In this document: positions 25,778 to 39,479 of the stretch, piece by piece
Numbering within the stretch: position 1 is the stretch's first letter
Layout of the letters: the number at the start of each line of letters is the position of its first letter
NCBI GenBank assembly: GCA_033002965.1
Contig: JAURVB010013295.1
Span: 1 to 64,000, forward strand
Origin: Piper betle
Taxonomy: Eukaryota; Streptophyta; Magnoliopsida; Piperales; Piperaceae
Direction: 5' to 3'
DNA length: 64,000 bases
Position numbers and translations under genes: made by a program
Notes under the pieces: model-generated
The model's database searches: none
Told to the model about the DNA's origin: nothing
Seen by the model: the letters and a program-made list of their open reading frames with translations, nothing else

Positions 25778-26222
25778 GGAGTTTGAATACTTAACGAGTG
25801 CTCTTATTTAAAAGATTTTCAAATATATTTTACATCAACGCCTTATAATCCTAAACTTGTATTAATGTTTTTTAGTTAACATCTAGTGCTGCAGTCAGAT
25901 AAAATTATGGGGACTCAACGACTAGAAAATATATAATAAAATATTCTTATTCATAAAAAAAGAAATAAAAATTAAGCTCTTCTGCTAATCAAAATACAAC
26001 AAAAAATAAAATAACATATTATAATGTATCGTTTCATTTAATTTTTAAAGCCTATGAAACTAAAATTTATCCTTAAAATACTATATAATTATAATATATT
26101 TATAATCTAAATAAGAATTTATTATATATACAATTAGACGTGAAATCTTATTAATCACAGGGGTTTTGATCCGAACCCAAACGTTTATCGTCCACCGCAG
26201 GCAGTGAGGCGAGAAGGTGGCG

Positions 26223-28274
26223 ATGGCCATGATTGGGGCCAAAACCATGGCCAACCATCTTCGCAAATCATCGTCTTCCATCTGCGACAGCCTCCGTAGG
26301 TGATGATGGCGTTCTCTCTCCCTCCTCAGTCTTCACGTTTGGATTTTCATTCCTGGTAACAATGTTCTCAATTTTGGTTGATGTTCTGATCCGAAATGTG
26401 TAGTTTTTCCACTGTTTCCGAGGCTGCTGCCGGCAGCGGCAAATCATGGGGACGCAAAGCCGTCAGAACGGTTTTGATTTGCTTCACTGGAGGGCTCGCT
26501 CTAAGTGCTGTTGACGATTTGGCCATCTACCATGGCTGCTCTAGGTAACAACCGTCTTTTCTTCTTCTTCTTCTTTTTTTACTAGGTAGAAATCTCAATT
26601 ATGATTTGATGTTTGGTGTTCTATGGATTAATGATAATGAGTAGTTATAACTTTTTTTTCTGGTCTTGTATTTGGCTAAGTTGTTTAAATCATCCTTGAT
26701 CTATCAGATTGGGGGGAAATTGATAGAATTAGGGATTTGAAAAAGTACTTGGGGGATAAATTGGGTACATTCTAGGGTTTGCCAGCTTCAATGATTTGGG
26801 AATGAGGAAGAACAGAGCTAATCTACTTTACATGCCGAATTGTAACATTTCTTAAAACTACATTTACATTCCTTGATTAATCTCAAGTTACATCGCTCAA
26901 GACAATGTATAAATACCTAATTGGCCTAAGCTTACAACTCGGTACTAATTCCCTAATGGCATATTTATACTTGACATTCGATTCTCATTTGCTGAACGAC
27001 CATTTATTTCCCTAATGACGGTGTTCCTCTCAAATATGTATGTCTTTGATGTTTTAAATGTATGTATTACAACCAAATCAATGTGCCCAAGGTCAATTTA
27101 TATCAAGATTGAGAAATATTGTGTTTCCTATTCTTCTACCTCATTTATTTCTTTCTTGATGTCCTTCTTCTGTTTCTCAGAAAAGGACTGGCACATGCTA
27201 CCCAAAATCATGAAGTTGTAAAAGCTCTGGGCGATCCTATTGAGCGAGGTCCATGGTATAATGCATCATTAGCTGTAGCTCATAGGAGGCATTCAGTTTC
27301 TTGCACCTTTCCTGTCTCAGGGCCTAATGGTACCGGGGTTCTCCAATTAAAAGCAGTCCGTCAAGGTCAGTGATAATTGTCCAATGTTATAATAACATTA
27401 TAGGGAAAAGAGTTTTCTTTTTAAGGAAATGTGAATGACCCTCCATAATTTTTTAGCTTTCTTGCATTATTTTTGGACGATATTTACTAGATGTATGTTT
27501 TGTTTGTCTTTATGCTTTTGTGTTAGTTTGGAATGAGATCATCTAGACCTGAGTTAATTGTGTGTACCGTAGGTATTACTTTGATAGCTTGGATTGTTTG
27601 CTATGATCTTCATTCTAAAGTTGTTTGTAAATCTTTATGGAAGTTTATATTCTTTTTATTACTCCAAATTTGCCATTGTGTTGGTTTCATCTTTCTCATA
27701 ATGTTCATTAGAAATGAAAAGTTGGATAATAAAGAATTAATAAAATCAGACTACTAAGGATAGCATTAAGGTCTAACCAATTTAGAAATGTCTTTCGTCA
27801 AAAGCAGGAGAAAGTTTTATTTTGAAATAGGATATTCTTAGATTATTGAGGTACTCATTCTTGAAGAGATTCCATCTCATACATCATCAGAGTTAACACT
27901 TAAGCTTAATATGATGCTTCCCCATGAGTTAAAATCTGATGTTTTTATTTTCTTCAATGACTTTCCCTGTACAAAAAGCAATAGCAATATCCAAATGATT
28001 AAGTGAATGCAAAATTTTTCGTCTGTTTTGATTTATTGCATCAGCATTTCAAACAATCTGAGTCAGTTGTTTTCTTTTTCCAGATAATGCTTGGTTTTCT
28101 GTTTTACGCCCGCAAGCTTGGGATATCCTAATTATGGATGCTCTTCTCCATGTCCCTGGTAATGAAGAGGAAAAACAAACATTTAGAATCAATCTCTTGA
28201 ATGTTCCATCTCCCCCTGCAGAATGCACAAGTTGTATAGCTCAGCAGCCGACCATTACTGGTGGGAGAGATTGA
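26223..28274 (+). CDS. COA1-like mitochondrial inner-membrane protein (4 exons)
   Basis: Predicted 197-residue protein resembling the COA1/TIM21-like family, which assists cytochrome c oxidase assembly at the mitochondrial inner membrane. Exons: 26223-26299, 26404-26544, 27181-27365, 28084-28274, all with GT/AG junctions and a summed length of 594 nt. The N-terminus ends in a typical mitochondrial RSFSTV stretch, a hydrophobic segment covers about residues 47-62 (VLICFTGGLALSAV), and the intermembrane domain has GPWYNASLAVAHRRHSV and VSGPNGTGVLQLKAVR, the pattern I associate with COA1 (GEPIxxGWF ... PVSGPKGxGxL). The frame is intact throughout, unlike its neighbours. ATG 26223 is the first of three in-frame Mets (26223, 26229, 26247). 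Function is inferred from family resemblance; plant members are poorly characterised. Confidence 0.7.
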
Positions 28275-29114
28275 TCAATTTTTTATAGTAGAATGCTAGA
28301 AAACAACTAAATATTTTTGGGATAATTGTTTCTTAAATGAAAATTTCGTCCATTTTCTTTCGAAAATTGTTCAAATTGCTGTTTATAATTCCAGGTTGTA
28401 AACATAAAAACAATGACTCAAAACACTGAAGAGAAAAGAACACCATCACTTGATATGTTCTAAATAAAATTCAATTGTGCGGTACTGCCAACTTTTATTT
28501 ATTGGGAACAAAATAAATAAGCACGTTAAACTTTATTTTCCATCATTTTCATTTACAATAACCTTTTCTTTCAAAAAAAAGTTCAAAAGAAAAAATGACA
28601 CAATGACTCGTGCAATTGCATCCCGATTTACAACATAGGGCTCTTGGAGTCATGTTTATTAAGTCATCAATGCGGAGCTCAAATTCATCCAATACCTACG
28701 GTATTTGATCACTAAATCGAATGCATGAAATTTATGACTAGAATACAGTAATCAAGCCTTCAAATTGAAAAAAAAAAAAAACAGGTCTAATTGAGAGGAA
28801 GTTCGGCCAATGAAATCATGAAAGAGATGCATCCACCTTGTGGATGGTATGGAGAAACGCCCGTTTAAGTCATTTAATCTTTGTACAACTTGTAAGGACA
28901 AAGAAGGCTCAGAAGTAAGATATTTTCACCGACGTCAAAATTAATCTCCATCCCGTGCAAGCAAAATGGCGGACACGGGATAGGAGACATTTCCCAATCC
29001 ATCAAGACTATCAATACTGCCTTTTTAACATTTTGTACATCGATTGACAGAATCAAGCGATGCAGACTGGTGTGTGTAGGCTATGCTTCTGTGGCTATTT
29101 GGCATCTAAAACCT
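28275..29114. other. Intergenic region between convergent genes, no gene seen
   Basis: The COA1-like gene (+) and the ATRX locus (-) converge here, so the region should hold both 3' untranslated regions. It is AT-rich with an A-run near 28770 and shows no conserved frame. Confidence 0.5.
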
Positions 29115-29689
29115 TTAAAAAGAAAAAAGAAAACTAAATTTCATATTTGACAAAAATATACAAAAAATGAGAGAAAGCCCCTCCCAGCTAATTTCCTTTG
29201 AACATTCACCGCAGACGGTGCTAGACCCGGTTCTCGTGCCTGACTTCTGAGTGACAACAAGTGGGAAAGACTTGTACACTTCCTCTCGACAGCATGAATC
29301 CTAATAATATGTTTGGTCAGTCTCAAACTGCGTTCCGTTGAGGGTGGCAGCACATTTGACAAAGGCTTCTGCTCGGGTAATGACGGCTCAAACGAGGTTC
29401 TTTGTACTTCCTCCCACCCCACTGTCCGTTTAAATACTTCCCATGCCAAGTCTTGCTCCTCCTTGGATAGCTTCTCCTCTTCGTTTTCTTGTAGTAGAGT
29501 TTCGTGCTCGGGGTAATTTGCTATCCAGCTGGGAGATTACTAGGGTCAAATAAATGCAAACATATATAAATACATGGCAAAAGAATAGGACAGAAACAGC
29601 TCAGCTTCAGACATGACGACCCAACATAAACAAGATAACCGGGATGCCATATGAAGGTGACAATTTAGATAATATCTAACCGTGGATAA

Positions 29690-32600
29690 TGCCTGCTAAC
29701 TAATGTTTCCATAAATTTATCGGAACAGTTGCCTTGAGAAAGAGGTAAGCATTTCTTCAACACAATGACGAACCTCCAAACTCTGAGCTCACATTACTGA
29801 TAGAATTCTGGTCAAGAGTTGTGTCCAAGTGATCATCCCCACCAAAATCAAACAAATGAAGCATCTCCTCCTTCGGTATGGTGCGGTGGATTTGTTATCT
29901 ATCCACAACTCTTGCTGCCATGCCTTCCTTTGTAACCTGCTCACATTAGTCCTCACCAAAATCAATCCTCTAAAATTCCATCATTGAATTTAACAAATGA
30001 ACAGTTAATCAGTAGAACTTACCTGTCTTTTATATATCTTCTCCTCCATGGTCCCATGTGCCATTAAACGATAAGCACACACTGGCTTACGTTGGCCATA
30101 TCTGGCAAAAATGCGAAAGATTAAAAGGGCAGAAACATATTCTATGATTTAAATGTTTACTTCAGAAAATGAAAATGATCATGCCATACCTGCAAACTCG
30201 GTAAATGGCCTGAAGATCATAAGTTGGATTCCATGAGCCATCAACAAGGACCACACGGTTAGCAGCATGCAAATTAATACCCAAGGATCCAGCCCGAGTT
30301 GATATCAGAGTGCACTTGACTCTCCTATTGTTAGGTTCGTTGAATCTCTCCACAATATTTTGCCTTATGGAACCTTCAGTACTCCCATCTAGCCTACATC
30401 AGATTCAGTAAATGACAGCTTATGCCTTAGAGCACAAAAAGATATTTCATCAGGCAGTCATGATTACTAAGTTAGAGTATTTTGTAAGGGTAACCACTAT
30501 TAAAGACAATTTAGAAATACAAAATTGAGTAAACAGTTATTTCGTAGTTAAACTAACGCAGAAGCATTATAGTCTGGGACTCTAATAATTTTTGTACATG
30601 TTGGGATTTTCAAATCTACTGCAGTTAGTTCAGGGAAGTTAATGAGTTAGGGCTTTATTACGTTCAGAATATAAGAAGGTATTTCCTCTTTCATTATAAG
30701 AGTCCATTTTTTTTGCATATAGAAGAATACTGGTGCTTTTCTGTCTGTGACTCTTTCTCTTGTTTTCATCCAACGCTTTTACCTATTTTGCCTTGATTTG
30801 TTCTCCAATAATGTTTAAATTTCACTGTCAATCCTCTGCCTAAGTGGCATCCAGGCCCAAAGATGCTTCCCATTATCCACGCAAGACCACTGCAAGCTCT
30901 CACCCACTACCACCTCTTCCACCAATACTCAATCCCCTGTTTCTAATACTACTCCCACAACCTTGGCTTTAATAGAAGAGGGTCTTTTTAATCAAAAGGT
31001 GGAGATGCTCGAACCCTTGATGCTGCTCTTGATCTGCCACACAGCCTTCTTCATGTATCATACCTTTCACTTTTGTATGTGAGCCTTGTAGTGATTGTTA
31101 GGGCCCCGCTCTAAACTCAACTCTTCATGAACCTTCCATTTTGGACCTGGGATTCTTTATCTCCCATAGCGAACCTCAGGTTGATGCCCAGAGGCCATGG
31201 TTCATGGAAGCACTTTGCAGGTTTTCTTAGTGCCCATGAGAACATGCTCACACCTACCTTTGTCCAAACGGCCATAATGATTCAATGGTGGTTGCATCAA
31301 AAGGCAAAATGGTGTGTCACCTCCACCCCTCGCTCAAACGCTGCAAATCTATTAAGAAACACCTAGAAAACCAACCTGACTACCAAGATTTAAGTCGGCA
31401 TGGCCCCACTTCACCATGACTAGCTTGGGTGCGTGGAATGTTGATGGTACCTCTTAGGCTTCTGTGAAACAAAATCAAATCAACTTTTCTAGTCACATTG
31501 TGATTATTTTTGAAATCAGGTATTTTCAAGGTCTCCAAGCTCAGAGAAACTGGCCAACTAATTTATTGTAGTGTGTAGAGACAGACCTGCGTTCTACTCT
31601 AGAATGGTAAATTCTTCAAATTCGTAAGGTAAGACTTATGGCACAAAGTCTTACATCTATCAGATCATCCATTCATCTTTCTGGGCTCTTCATGGGCAAT
31701 TTTAATTGCATCAAAAGCACAATGACCAACTGGGTAGTGTAGATGATGTCCCTCATTGGCATCTGGAGCAATTTAACACCTTCATTTTTTGAAGTACTTA
31801 ATGCTATTCCTTACAACTCCAATTTTACTTGGAACAACAAACGCATTGGATATGTTGTTTATAAAAACTTGAGAAGGCGCACTACAATGACCACTAGTTT
31901 TCACAATATTCCGTCTTTTGCTTAATTCCTATTCTCTTGAATCATATTATCTAAAAGTTGACAATATATCACAAACCATTATGTTTACTGATTTTTCCAA
32001 CTTAATTTCAAATACTACTCAGTATGGCAATCCGTTGACAATGTTTCAATGTTGAAGTCACGAAGCAAAGGATAACTATTTACTTGAGAGCAAGAAGTGG
32101 TAATGCTATTGTTTGGCAGCTATCATTTGGTAAGTCTTCAACAAAATCCTACATAGAAATGAAAAGGATCCAAGAAAAGTGGAAGCTTAAACAAGTCAAA
32201 GGCCTAACCCAAATATATTTTCTTCGAATGAAGTGTCCGCATTGTTTTTTTTTTGGGGGAAATTACCAAGACAACTTAATGATCTCACACTGTAGTTGAG
32301 GACTCCTCACAAATACTCCTATTAGCAAACTTTATATATATAATATATGTAAAGACAAACTACTAACCTGTACCAATCCTTCCCTTGCTTCCAAAACTTA
32401 CCCTCTCTTTCCTTCCGAGGTAATTTCGATAAAAACAGCTCAATGAGATCCAATGTTGCCAGGCTTTGGCTAAATACTAGAGCTTTATCACCCACGTCAG
32501 CACCCATGATAAGGATGTCAAGCAATAAGACCATTTTGCCACTATAATCCACCTCCTTGTAGATTTTAGTTTTAAGGTCTTTGCACCAGTCAGTTTCCTG

Positions 32601-32750
32601 AAACAGTCATTAGCGTGCTGATATAAGATGAGTATCCAATGTATGCTAAAAATAGAGCAAGCGAAACTTGAGATACCTCATCAAACAAGTGAGTGCCATT
32701 TCTTTCATATGCCAGCTCATTCTTGGTCTTCGGTGTTCTGTCACGGGCAA
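29690..32750 (-). pseudogene. ATRX: ATRX helicase C-lobe and tail exons
   Basis: Readable segments: ETDW...YKEVDYSGKM and GDKALVFSQSLATLDLIELF (32598-32370), RVKCTLISTRAGSLGINLHA and DGSWNPTYDLQAIYRVCRYG (30393-30190), then KIYKRQVTKEGMAARVVDR followed by an in-frame TAA at 29895-29897 and QIHRTIPKEEMLHLFDF. Motif VI keeps both Arg residues but the Trp of RAWRYGQ is Cys. Further exons near 29840-29690 and 29540-29115 give SDKFMETLVSRH, EHETLLQENEEEKLSKEEQ and, after a one-base gap at CCC 29226-29228, STVCGECSKEISWE, which matches the conserved C-terminal ATRX tail. The ~1.8 kb intron at 30.4-32.3 kb holds a LINE remnant. Confidence 0.85.
31410..32290 (+). mobile_element. Degenerate LINE (L1-type) fragment in an ATRX intron
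   Basis: Plus-strand frames, broken by stops and shifts, give pieces typical of the APE endonuclease of plant L1 elements: SLGAWNVDG near 31420, MGNFNCIKS near 31695, and IPYNSNFTWNNKRIG near 31813. It lies antisense to ATRX within the intron before the last helicase exons. No intact ORF, poly(A) tail or target duplication was located, so the limits are approximate. Confidence 0.55.
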
Positions 32751-34079
32751 GACTATTTTTATCTCAAATAATTCTTTAATCTAACAATGCCAAAACAGAT
32801 GAGGTGTTAAACTAGTTTAGCTACAAGAAGGCCTACTGTTACAATGGTTGAAAAATATGACATGCGTGCACCCATGCATTTCACACAGTAATGTAAAAAT
32901 ATATTCCACATGCTCAACGACATGTATATGGCCTAACATGAAATATTCATGGACATTTTTAAGCCAGCCATATATGACAAGATAGGAAGTTGGTTCTCGT
33001 TTTAATAACATAATAATCAGATGATGATTACAGTTTCATCAAGAACACAATCAGATTCGTCCAATCATGTTTGTCATAGTTGACATAGTCACTAAAGATC
33101 CAGTAAAGGGCATAATCAACAAGATGCCGGTACCAAGGTTTGCAATATCAGATATCGGTATCGTTTAGGATGCTAGGTTGGCCAATATATTAGAGTTATT
33201 TCGGAAATATGCCAGCTATTTTTGGAAAAAATTACTGTGACTATAAAAAAATTCTTATGAAACTAGGATGATTAATCTATAGCTTTTTGATTGCATAGGC
33301 ATACAAATATGACTAATTAGTATAAAAATAACATCAAGTTAACTATATCATTATCACCTCATATTGATGAGCCATAAATGATCTACCAAACAAGATTTGT
33401 TAAAGATTAACTAAAGAAGCACCCAATAATTTAAAATAATTACGGTAACAACGCAATCTTAATTGGCTTGACAGCCAGTTAAATAAATGGGCTGAATTTT
33501 TGCCGAAAATTGGCAATTCATTCGATAATTATTTTGCCGGTCAAATTGTTTACCGCCAAAACCAACGTCCTGCCAATATTGCAAACATGGTTGGAACTGT
33601 TAAGTTTTATAAATACTACATTATTTTCCGTTTGTGATGCATCATTGTTGCACCAGTATTATGATATTAATTCCTGCTGTCCAAATTGTACGCTGCCTAC
33701 TCAAATCACTAGTTTTAAGTGTACAGCCTTCTAGCCCTGATGGCCAACCCCTGCATATTCTTTTATTGTGATCATTGTATCTTATTATTTGTCATGGGTG
33801 ATGCAATGCTGCTGCCTCCAAAGCAACTTTCTCTTAATTATTTACTGAAACATTTATTAAAAGGCAACCTGGAACACAAAGCCACCCACAACAAGAACGG
33901 GTAAAGATTTGGGTCTACTGTAGCAGCCTTACACTGCATTTATCAAGATCCTGGCTCCACATCTCGAACACATGATGACTAAGTCACACAGCACCAACTC
34001 TAACCCATGACTGGATCATTTATTATTACATTATTTAAATTAAAAAATATGAATATTTGTAGCAGGCAACTTCATTTTG

Positions 34080-34270
34080 TTCTTCTTTTATTAAAAATGA
34101 TAGAGTGCAAAAATGATCCCAAAGTTGATAATGCTAGCACTGCTTGGATTCAGGCTCCTTCCCAATTTAAATCAGGTCACGGGACGGCATATGGCCTCTA
34201 TATTATGCAATGATATCATAATTTCCAACACCGTTAAAGATGTTTGGGATTCTTTATTTCATATTTTTTC
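34080..34270 (+). mobile_element. Possible Ty1/copia gag remnant in an ATRX intron
   Basis: Frames around here give DPKVDNASTAWIQ and, one shift away, LCNDIIISNTVKDVWDSLFH, which resembles the DPxYxxW ... TAxEVWxxLxxxF part of copia gag. It is very short and frame-broken, and could be chance. Confidence 0.3.
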
Positions 34271-35407
34271 TGTAAATCATAGTATAAATCAGATAATAAA
34301 TTGTATGGGAAGAGGGAAAAGGAAATATCCAACACAAATAATTAGCAACAGTCGTACCCTCATAAAAGACATTTCCATCAAATAACACCTTTAGTAAGAA
34401 TAGACCTATCCAGGAGACCTGCTATTAACATTTCCAATGATAATAAATGAAATACACAGCCATAATTCAACAAGGTCAAATTTGAATGCGATATATACCT
34501 CTTATTCACAATCAATTAAAAGCAGATATATGCCAATGAGGAGAAATAAGACAGGACCAAAATTCGACTGCCTGAATAACCATGCAAAAACAACAAGAAT
34601 ATCATAACTACTGGAAAGTGAGTACATACCTCCATTCATCACATCACGCTCTGTGTTGTCATCACTACCACTATCAACAAGAAAATTTTCAACAGCATCT
34701 TCATGTATAGGACTCTCCTTATATTCCTTGGTCAGTTGCAGGAGCCCAGGATGATTCCATGTCTAGCATAAGCAAACAGGCAATACATAAAAGAATGCCA
34801 ATCAAATCTCAAATAAATGCCTAAGAACAAACAGTAGTACCTGAGCCAATGCCTGGTATCCAGCAAAAAAACAGCTCCTCTCATAGCTTTTTCACTCAAA
34901 TTTGTAAAGCCGTGAACATCCAAAAATCTTTTGTACAGCTTCCTTTGCAATGGAGAAAGCTTCACAGTAACCACAAAAATAGTTTTTGGAGGCAAATCTT
35001 TCTTCACCACATTCATTTCCACTCTCTGGACAAATCCTTTTAGCTGCTCATAAAGGATATGTGATCATTGGTTCATTATTTTAACATCCTCTGGCGTGAA
35101 ATTAATATGTTGTCCATTCTCAATAGGGTTTTGAAACCTGCACAAAGAATGCATTAAACAAACATCTGGGGACTTACGACACAAGAAACAACATGTATGT
35201 AGCACATAAAGTACCAAACTGTAAAGTATATTAAACCTGCCTGTTCCTAAACTCATGGCTGTGGCCAAGAAATCCATCTCTGACAAAATCCACCATCTGC
35301 ACACACAATTCAACTTATCAAGAAAAAATAGTAAAAACATAAATTATTACTAAGTGGGATCCCTCAAAAAGTAGCAGCTAATACAGGCCCACTTCACCGA
35401 TTAGTAT

Positions 35408-35868
35408 TGAAATCCCTTAACTTAGTCTCACATCTAATATCTAATAGGGTAAGATCCAGTCTATAAATGAGAATGGATTATGAATCTTTAACTTGGTTAA
35501 CCACTTTTGAAGAGATGACTTAGCCCTATTACGTTGCACTTTAGACCAGGTCGTTACAGATGATATCAGAATAACTTAATTTCGTATCAGATGGTAGGCT
35601 GGATTAGGGACGTTGGCTAAATTGCCAATCACAGGCCAGAGAAGGATGTGGGTTGGGACTAGCAACGGGTTAAGTATAGGAATTTCGAGGACGGAATTTT
35701 CTAAGATAAGTGGATTATAAGATCCTTCAACTTAGTCCCACATCTAATACCTACTGCGGGAAGATCCTATTTATAAGTGGGAATAAATTATAGATCTTTA
35801 ACTTGATTAACCACTTTTGAAGAGATGACTTAGCCTCATTACGTTTTACTTTAGACAAGGTCATTACA
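35408..35868 (+). mobile_element. Degenerate TRIM element with iMet-type primer site, in an ATRX intron
   Basis: Direct terminal repeats of about 151 bp lie at 35408-35558 and 35718-35868, sharing CTTAACTTAGTC/CTTCAACTTAGTCC starts, AACCACTTTTGAAGAGATGA cores and TCGTTACA/TCATTACA ends. After the first repeat comes TGATATCAGAATA, close to the TGGTATCAGAGC primer site complementary to initiator methionine tRNA. There is no coding interior. A third, more diverged copy of the repeat follows at about 35910-36060, so the locus holds more than one insertion or a tandem rearrangement. Target duplications were not found. Confidence 0.65.
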
Positions 35869-38373
35869 TTAAGTTACTTCATTGTGACATTAATTTTTGA
35901 GGTTTCATGTGATAATCTAACTTAGTCACACCCAATTCCTAATCTAGTTTATTAATAAAGATGGTTTATGATCTTCAACTTCGGTAAATCACTTTTGAAA
36001 AAAAGAAAAGGTTTATCATTTTACAATTGGGTCAGGCCATTATTTTTCAGGTCCAACTTACTATTGGGTCATATGCCTTGCGATAAAATTTCATTCAAAC
36101 TGAGCATGCATATCACAAGCTGTACCATGTGTTAATATGTTCTTCATTAGTCATCTTTTCTTTCAAAGCATTCATATTCTACATTGTCCATCATTTTCCT
36201 TCAAACTCGTACTTTTGGTAAACCCGCTAATTTTATAATATTTCACAAATACCGTAGACCCCAAGGCTTAACCTCTTCGTGATGGCAACTAAAGGGATCA
36301 CAATTATGTAAATCGTACGTAATTACATAATCCTTTGCAGAACATCAATGTTACTGGATAATAACATAATCAGTAAGCTAAAGACAAAGAGGACAGAAAT
36401 ACTCACACAATAGTATTCCATCAGGTTGTTCTGCAAAGGAGATCCAGTCAATGCTATTTGCCTTTGACACCTGACTTGCTTCAATGCTTGTGTAACATCA
36501 GCCGGCGTATTTTTTATCATGTGGGCTTCATCGCAAAATAGGATATTGGGTCCATTCTGTAGCAGCTCAATATGAGCATATAATTGTCAGAAAAAAAAAG
36601 AAAATCAAAGGGCATAAGAAACAAAAATTGAAGCTCTTATTGTTACATAGTTAACAAGCCATAGGAAAACAATTAGTCAAAGTCAACCTGCCATCGACAT
36701 TATTCATGATTAATTTTTGTGGGAAGTAGATACATAAATAAATGAGCAATGCTAAAGCACGTCAAAAATACCATGCAGAGCTAATGCAAAAGACTTGAGC
36801 ACAAACAATAAGTTTTGTCAGACACAGTCAGGCATCCATAAAGGGGGCGGGGCATGTTCTACCACTTCCATCTGTGGCATCATTAGGAATCATATTTTCC
36901 AATACAAAAGATCAGCAAAGATCATTTTGCACATGCCAAAACAAATAAAATTCAGACAAACATGGCAACAAGGAAAAAAATTTCCTACAAATACACCGCA
37001 ACTTGAAGTATAAAACCTGTGATGTGTTCCCTGTGACTATGCAATACAATATGCACGGTTCACGTTTTTCAGCCAGACATTGAGATCATGCCAGATAAAC
37101 ATCCGACGGAGATGAAGGATATTTGTCAAAAGCTGTAGGATACTTAAAATTTTTTCCTCAATGATGATTGTGAAAAGAAATATGTAAGCTTGGTGCTGGA
37201 TATATGCCCAAATATTTAATTTCGCCAATAAATCTCCTCCAGCACTGCTCCTCGTTCCCTTCCTCTTCTTTCTCCCTTAGCTTTCAAGACAAAGAATATT
37301 GACTAACCTTTTCTCTATTGTCATACAAGGTTGTCTTGCTCATCTACTGCTTCCATGTTTTAATGTCGTCATTGAAGACCAATTTCTTTTTAGTCTTATA
37401 GCTATATAGGCTAATGGCGTACAACAAAAGTGAAGCTGTCTCGACTTTCATACAGATTTTTATGATGTAACAATGGAATCAGCGATAGGCTGCAACCTGA
37501 ATGAAGAAAGCTAGGAGGTAAATTACCCTTTAAAAAATTGTCTGGTGTGACAAATCATCATAAGGTGGTACAACAGTGGATTACCAGCCATCCTCATCTC
37601 CAACACAGCCAAGAACCTCAAACAAATATTCAAACTTTATCATCACGTAATATGTATAACTCAATGAACATTGAAGAATGAACTCAAGAAGATGGTCGAA
37701 GTAACATAATTATCATGGAAACTAGATGATTAGGGGATATGCTTCTTCCGTACTAAATTTCACAGGCATCCAGAGTAAGGAAATTTATTTAATTTTCTTC
37801 TGTTTTCTAATTACAAAATCAAAGTGCAATACTGTTTGGATTAAAACCTGCTTGCAATGGAGATGGTGTATCCCCAGAGAAGATCAGTGGGGATTTCAGA
37901 GGAAATAGGTAAGCATCCACCATTTATATGTGGTGGCAGGACAAAGATGGTGGATTTGGTTACAAGAAGGAAGAGCCTAGCAGGGGGAGAGCAGAAAATT
38001 TGTAGTTGAGGGAGTTTTTGGAATTTTCATAGACATAGCCTTTCCTCCTCTAGAGCAAATGAGGAATCGCCCTTCCATGAAGCAATACACGAAACTCCTT
38101 CCTTTTCAGTTATAATTTCTGTGACAAAATAGGGTGGAAATTGAGGATACTGACAAAATTTTCTTGACCTTCACTAATTCATGGACCTATTGTCTAGAAT
38201 TAACTCAGAGCAGTTGAGATGCCATGGAATTATTGAATGACTGTGATTGGCAAAACTACCATTATCATAAACATTTCACCTTAATTTGAGCATTGGGACA
38301 TGATACCAAAACTAATTTGCTTGAAAGACGTACTTGCAAGGGGAAAAACATCATCATCACAATCGGTCTGTAT

Positions 38374-38953
38374 TGTTGGGTTTATCCCACATCAGTTCTG
38401 GGGGTGACTGGTGACTTGTATATAGGCTAATGGGAAAGCCTTATTCCCTGAGCTAGCTTTTGGATTAAGAGAGGCCCGTGACACCTATTGCAAGTCCCTG
38501 TTGGGGGCCCAAAGATTTTTCCCTAACAATTGGCGCCGTCTGTGGGAAGGTGGGTCCTGGTGTTGCCCCGGTTTTGCCTTATGGCATGTTGCCACTCCAA
38601 ATTAGAGTCTCCTGCAACCTCACTGGAACATGTTAAGCTCCGGCATGTGTGAGGTGGAGATGATTTGGGTGGCTTGGTCTTCACGTTATGGATTGGATTA
38701 GCCCGAATTGGAGTCTCCTAGAACTTCACTGTAACATGTGATCTCCGGCATGTGTGAGGTGGAGATGATTCGGGTGATCTGATGTGTGAGGGGGTGATTG
38801 TTGGGTTTATCCCACATCAGTTCTGGGGGTGACTTGTGACTTGTATATAGGCTAATGGGAAAGCCTTATTCCCTGAGCTAGCTTTTGGATTAAGAGAGGC
38901 CCGTGACACCTATTGCAAGTCCCTGTTGGGGGCCCAAAGATTTTTCCCTAACA
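38374..38953 (+). mobile_element. Intact 580-bp TRIM retrotransposon, TSD TGTAT, in an ATRX intron
   Basis: Terminal direct repeats of 155 bp at 38374-38528 and 38799-38953 run from TGTTGGGTTTATCCCACATC to TTTTTCCCTAACA and differ at a single base by eye. Immediately after the first is the primer-binding site TTGGCGCCGTCTGTGGG; before the second is a purine-rich GTGAGGGGG tract. TGTAT flanks both ends (38369-38373 and 38954-38958). The 270-bp interior has its own imperfect direct repeat (GGCATGTGTGAGGTGGAGAT near 38641 and 38746) and no ORF. All marks of a terminal-repeat retrotransposon in miniature are present, and the near-identical ends imply a recent, trans-mobilised insertion. Confidence 0.95.
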
Positions 38954-39479
38954 TGTATTTCATCTCCCATATGATCCAGACCCAAAATTTTTATTTTAGG
39001 AAATACAAGCAAGCCAAATTCTATGGAAGTATAAATGAATCCAATCCTGAGTATGGACTCCAAGAACCTTGCATTAGAGGCATGTTGAAAGGGGAGTAAT
39101 AAGCCAGAAAGGGACGCTTGATCAAGACATCAGAGGAGCGTGCAGCCTCCCCTCCATTAAGTAAAACTCTTTCGTCTATTTCTTATGTGTGGCAGAAGCT
39201 GATTTGATCACAGGAAACGGGCTAAAAGCATAATAGGAAATTTACTTTTAGGGAGTGTTTCATTATTGCAATTGACAAAATATTAGGCATTGAACCGTCA
39301 AAATGTGGTTTGTTCATAAGAGAAAATCTTATTGTCAACAAAATTCTTTTCACTAAGTTGACAATCAAGTCATGCAAATGAAAATTATTATTGAGAACAG
39401 AAAATCTTGCCACTATGCAAACTCAGAAAATATAGGAAGGATCTCATCATGCTCCAGAGAATATGATTGACAAATTACT

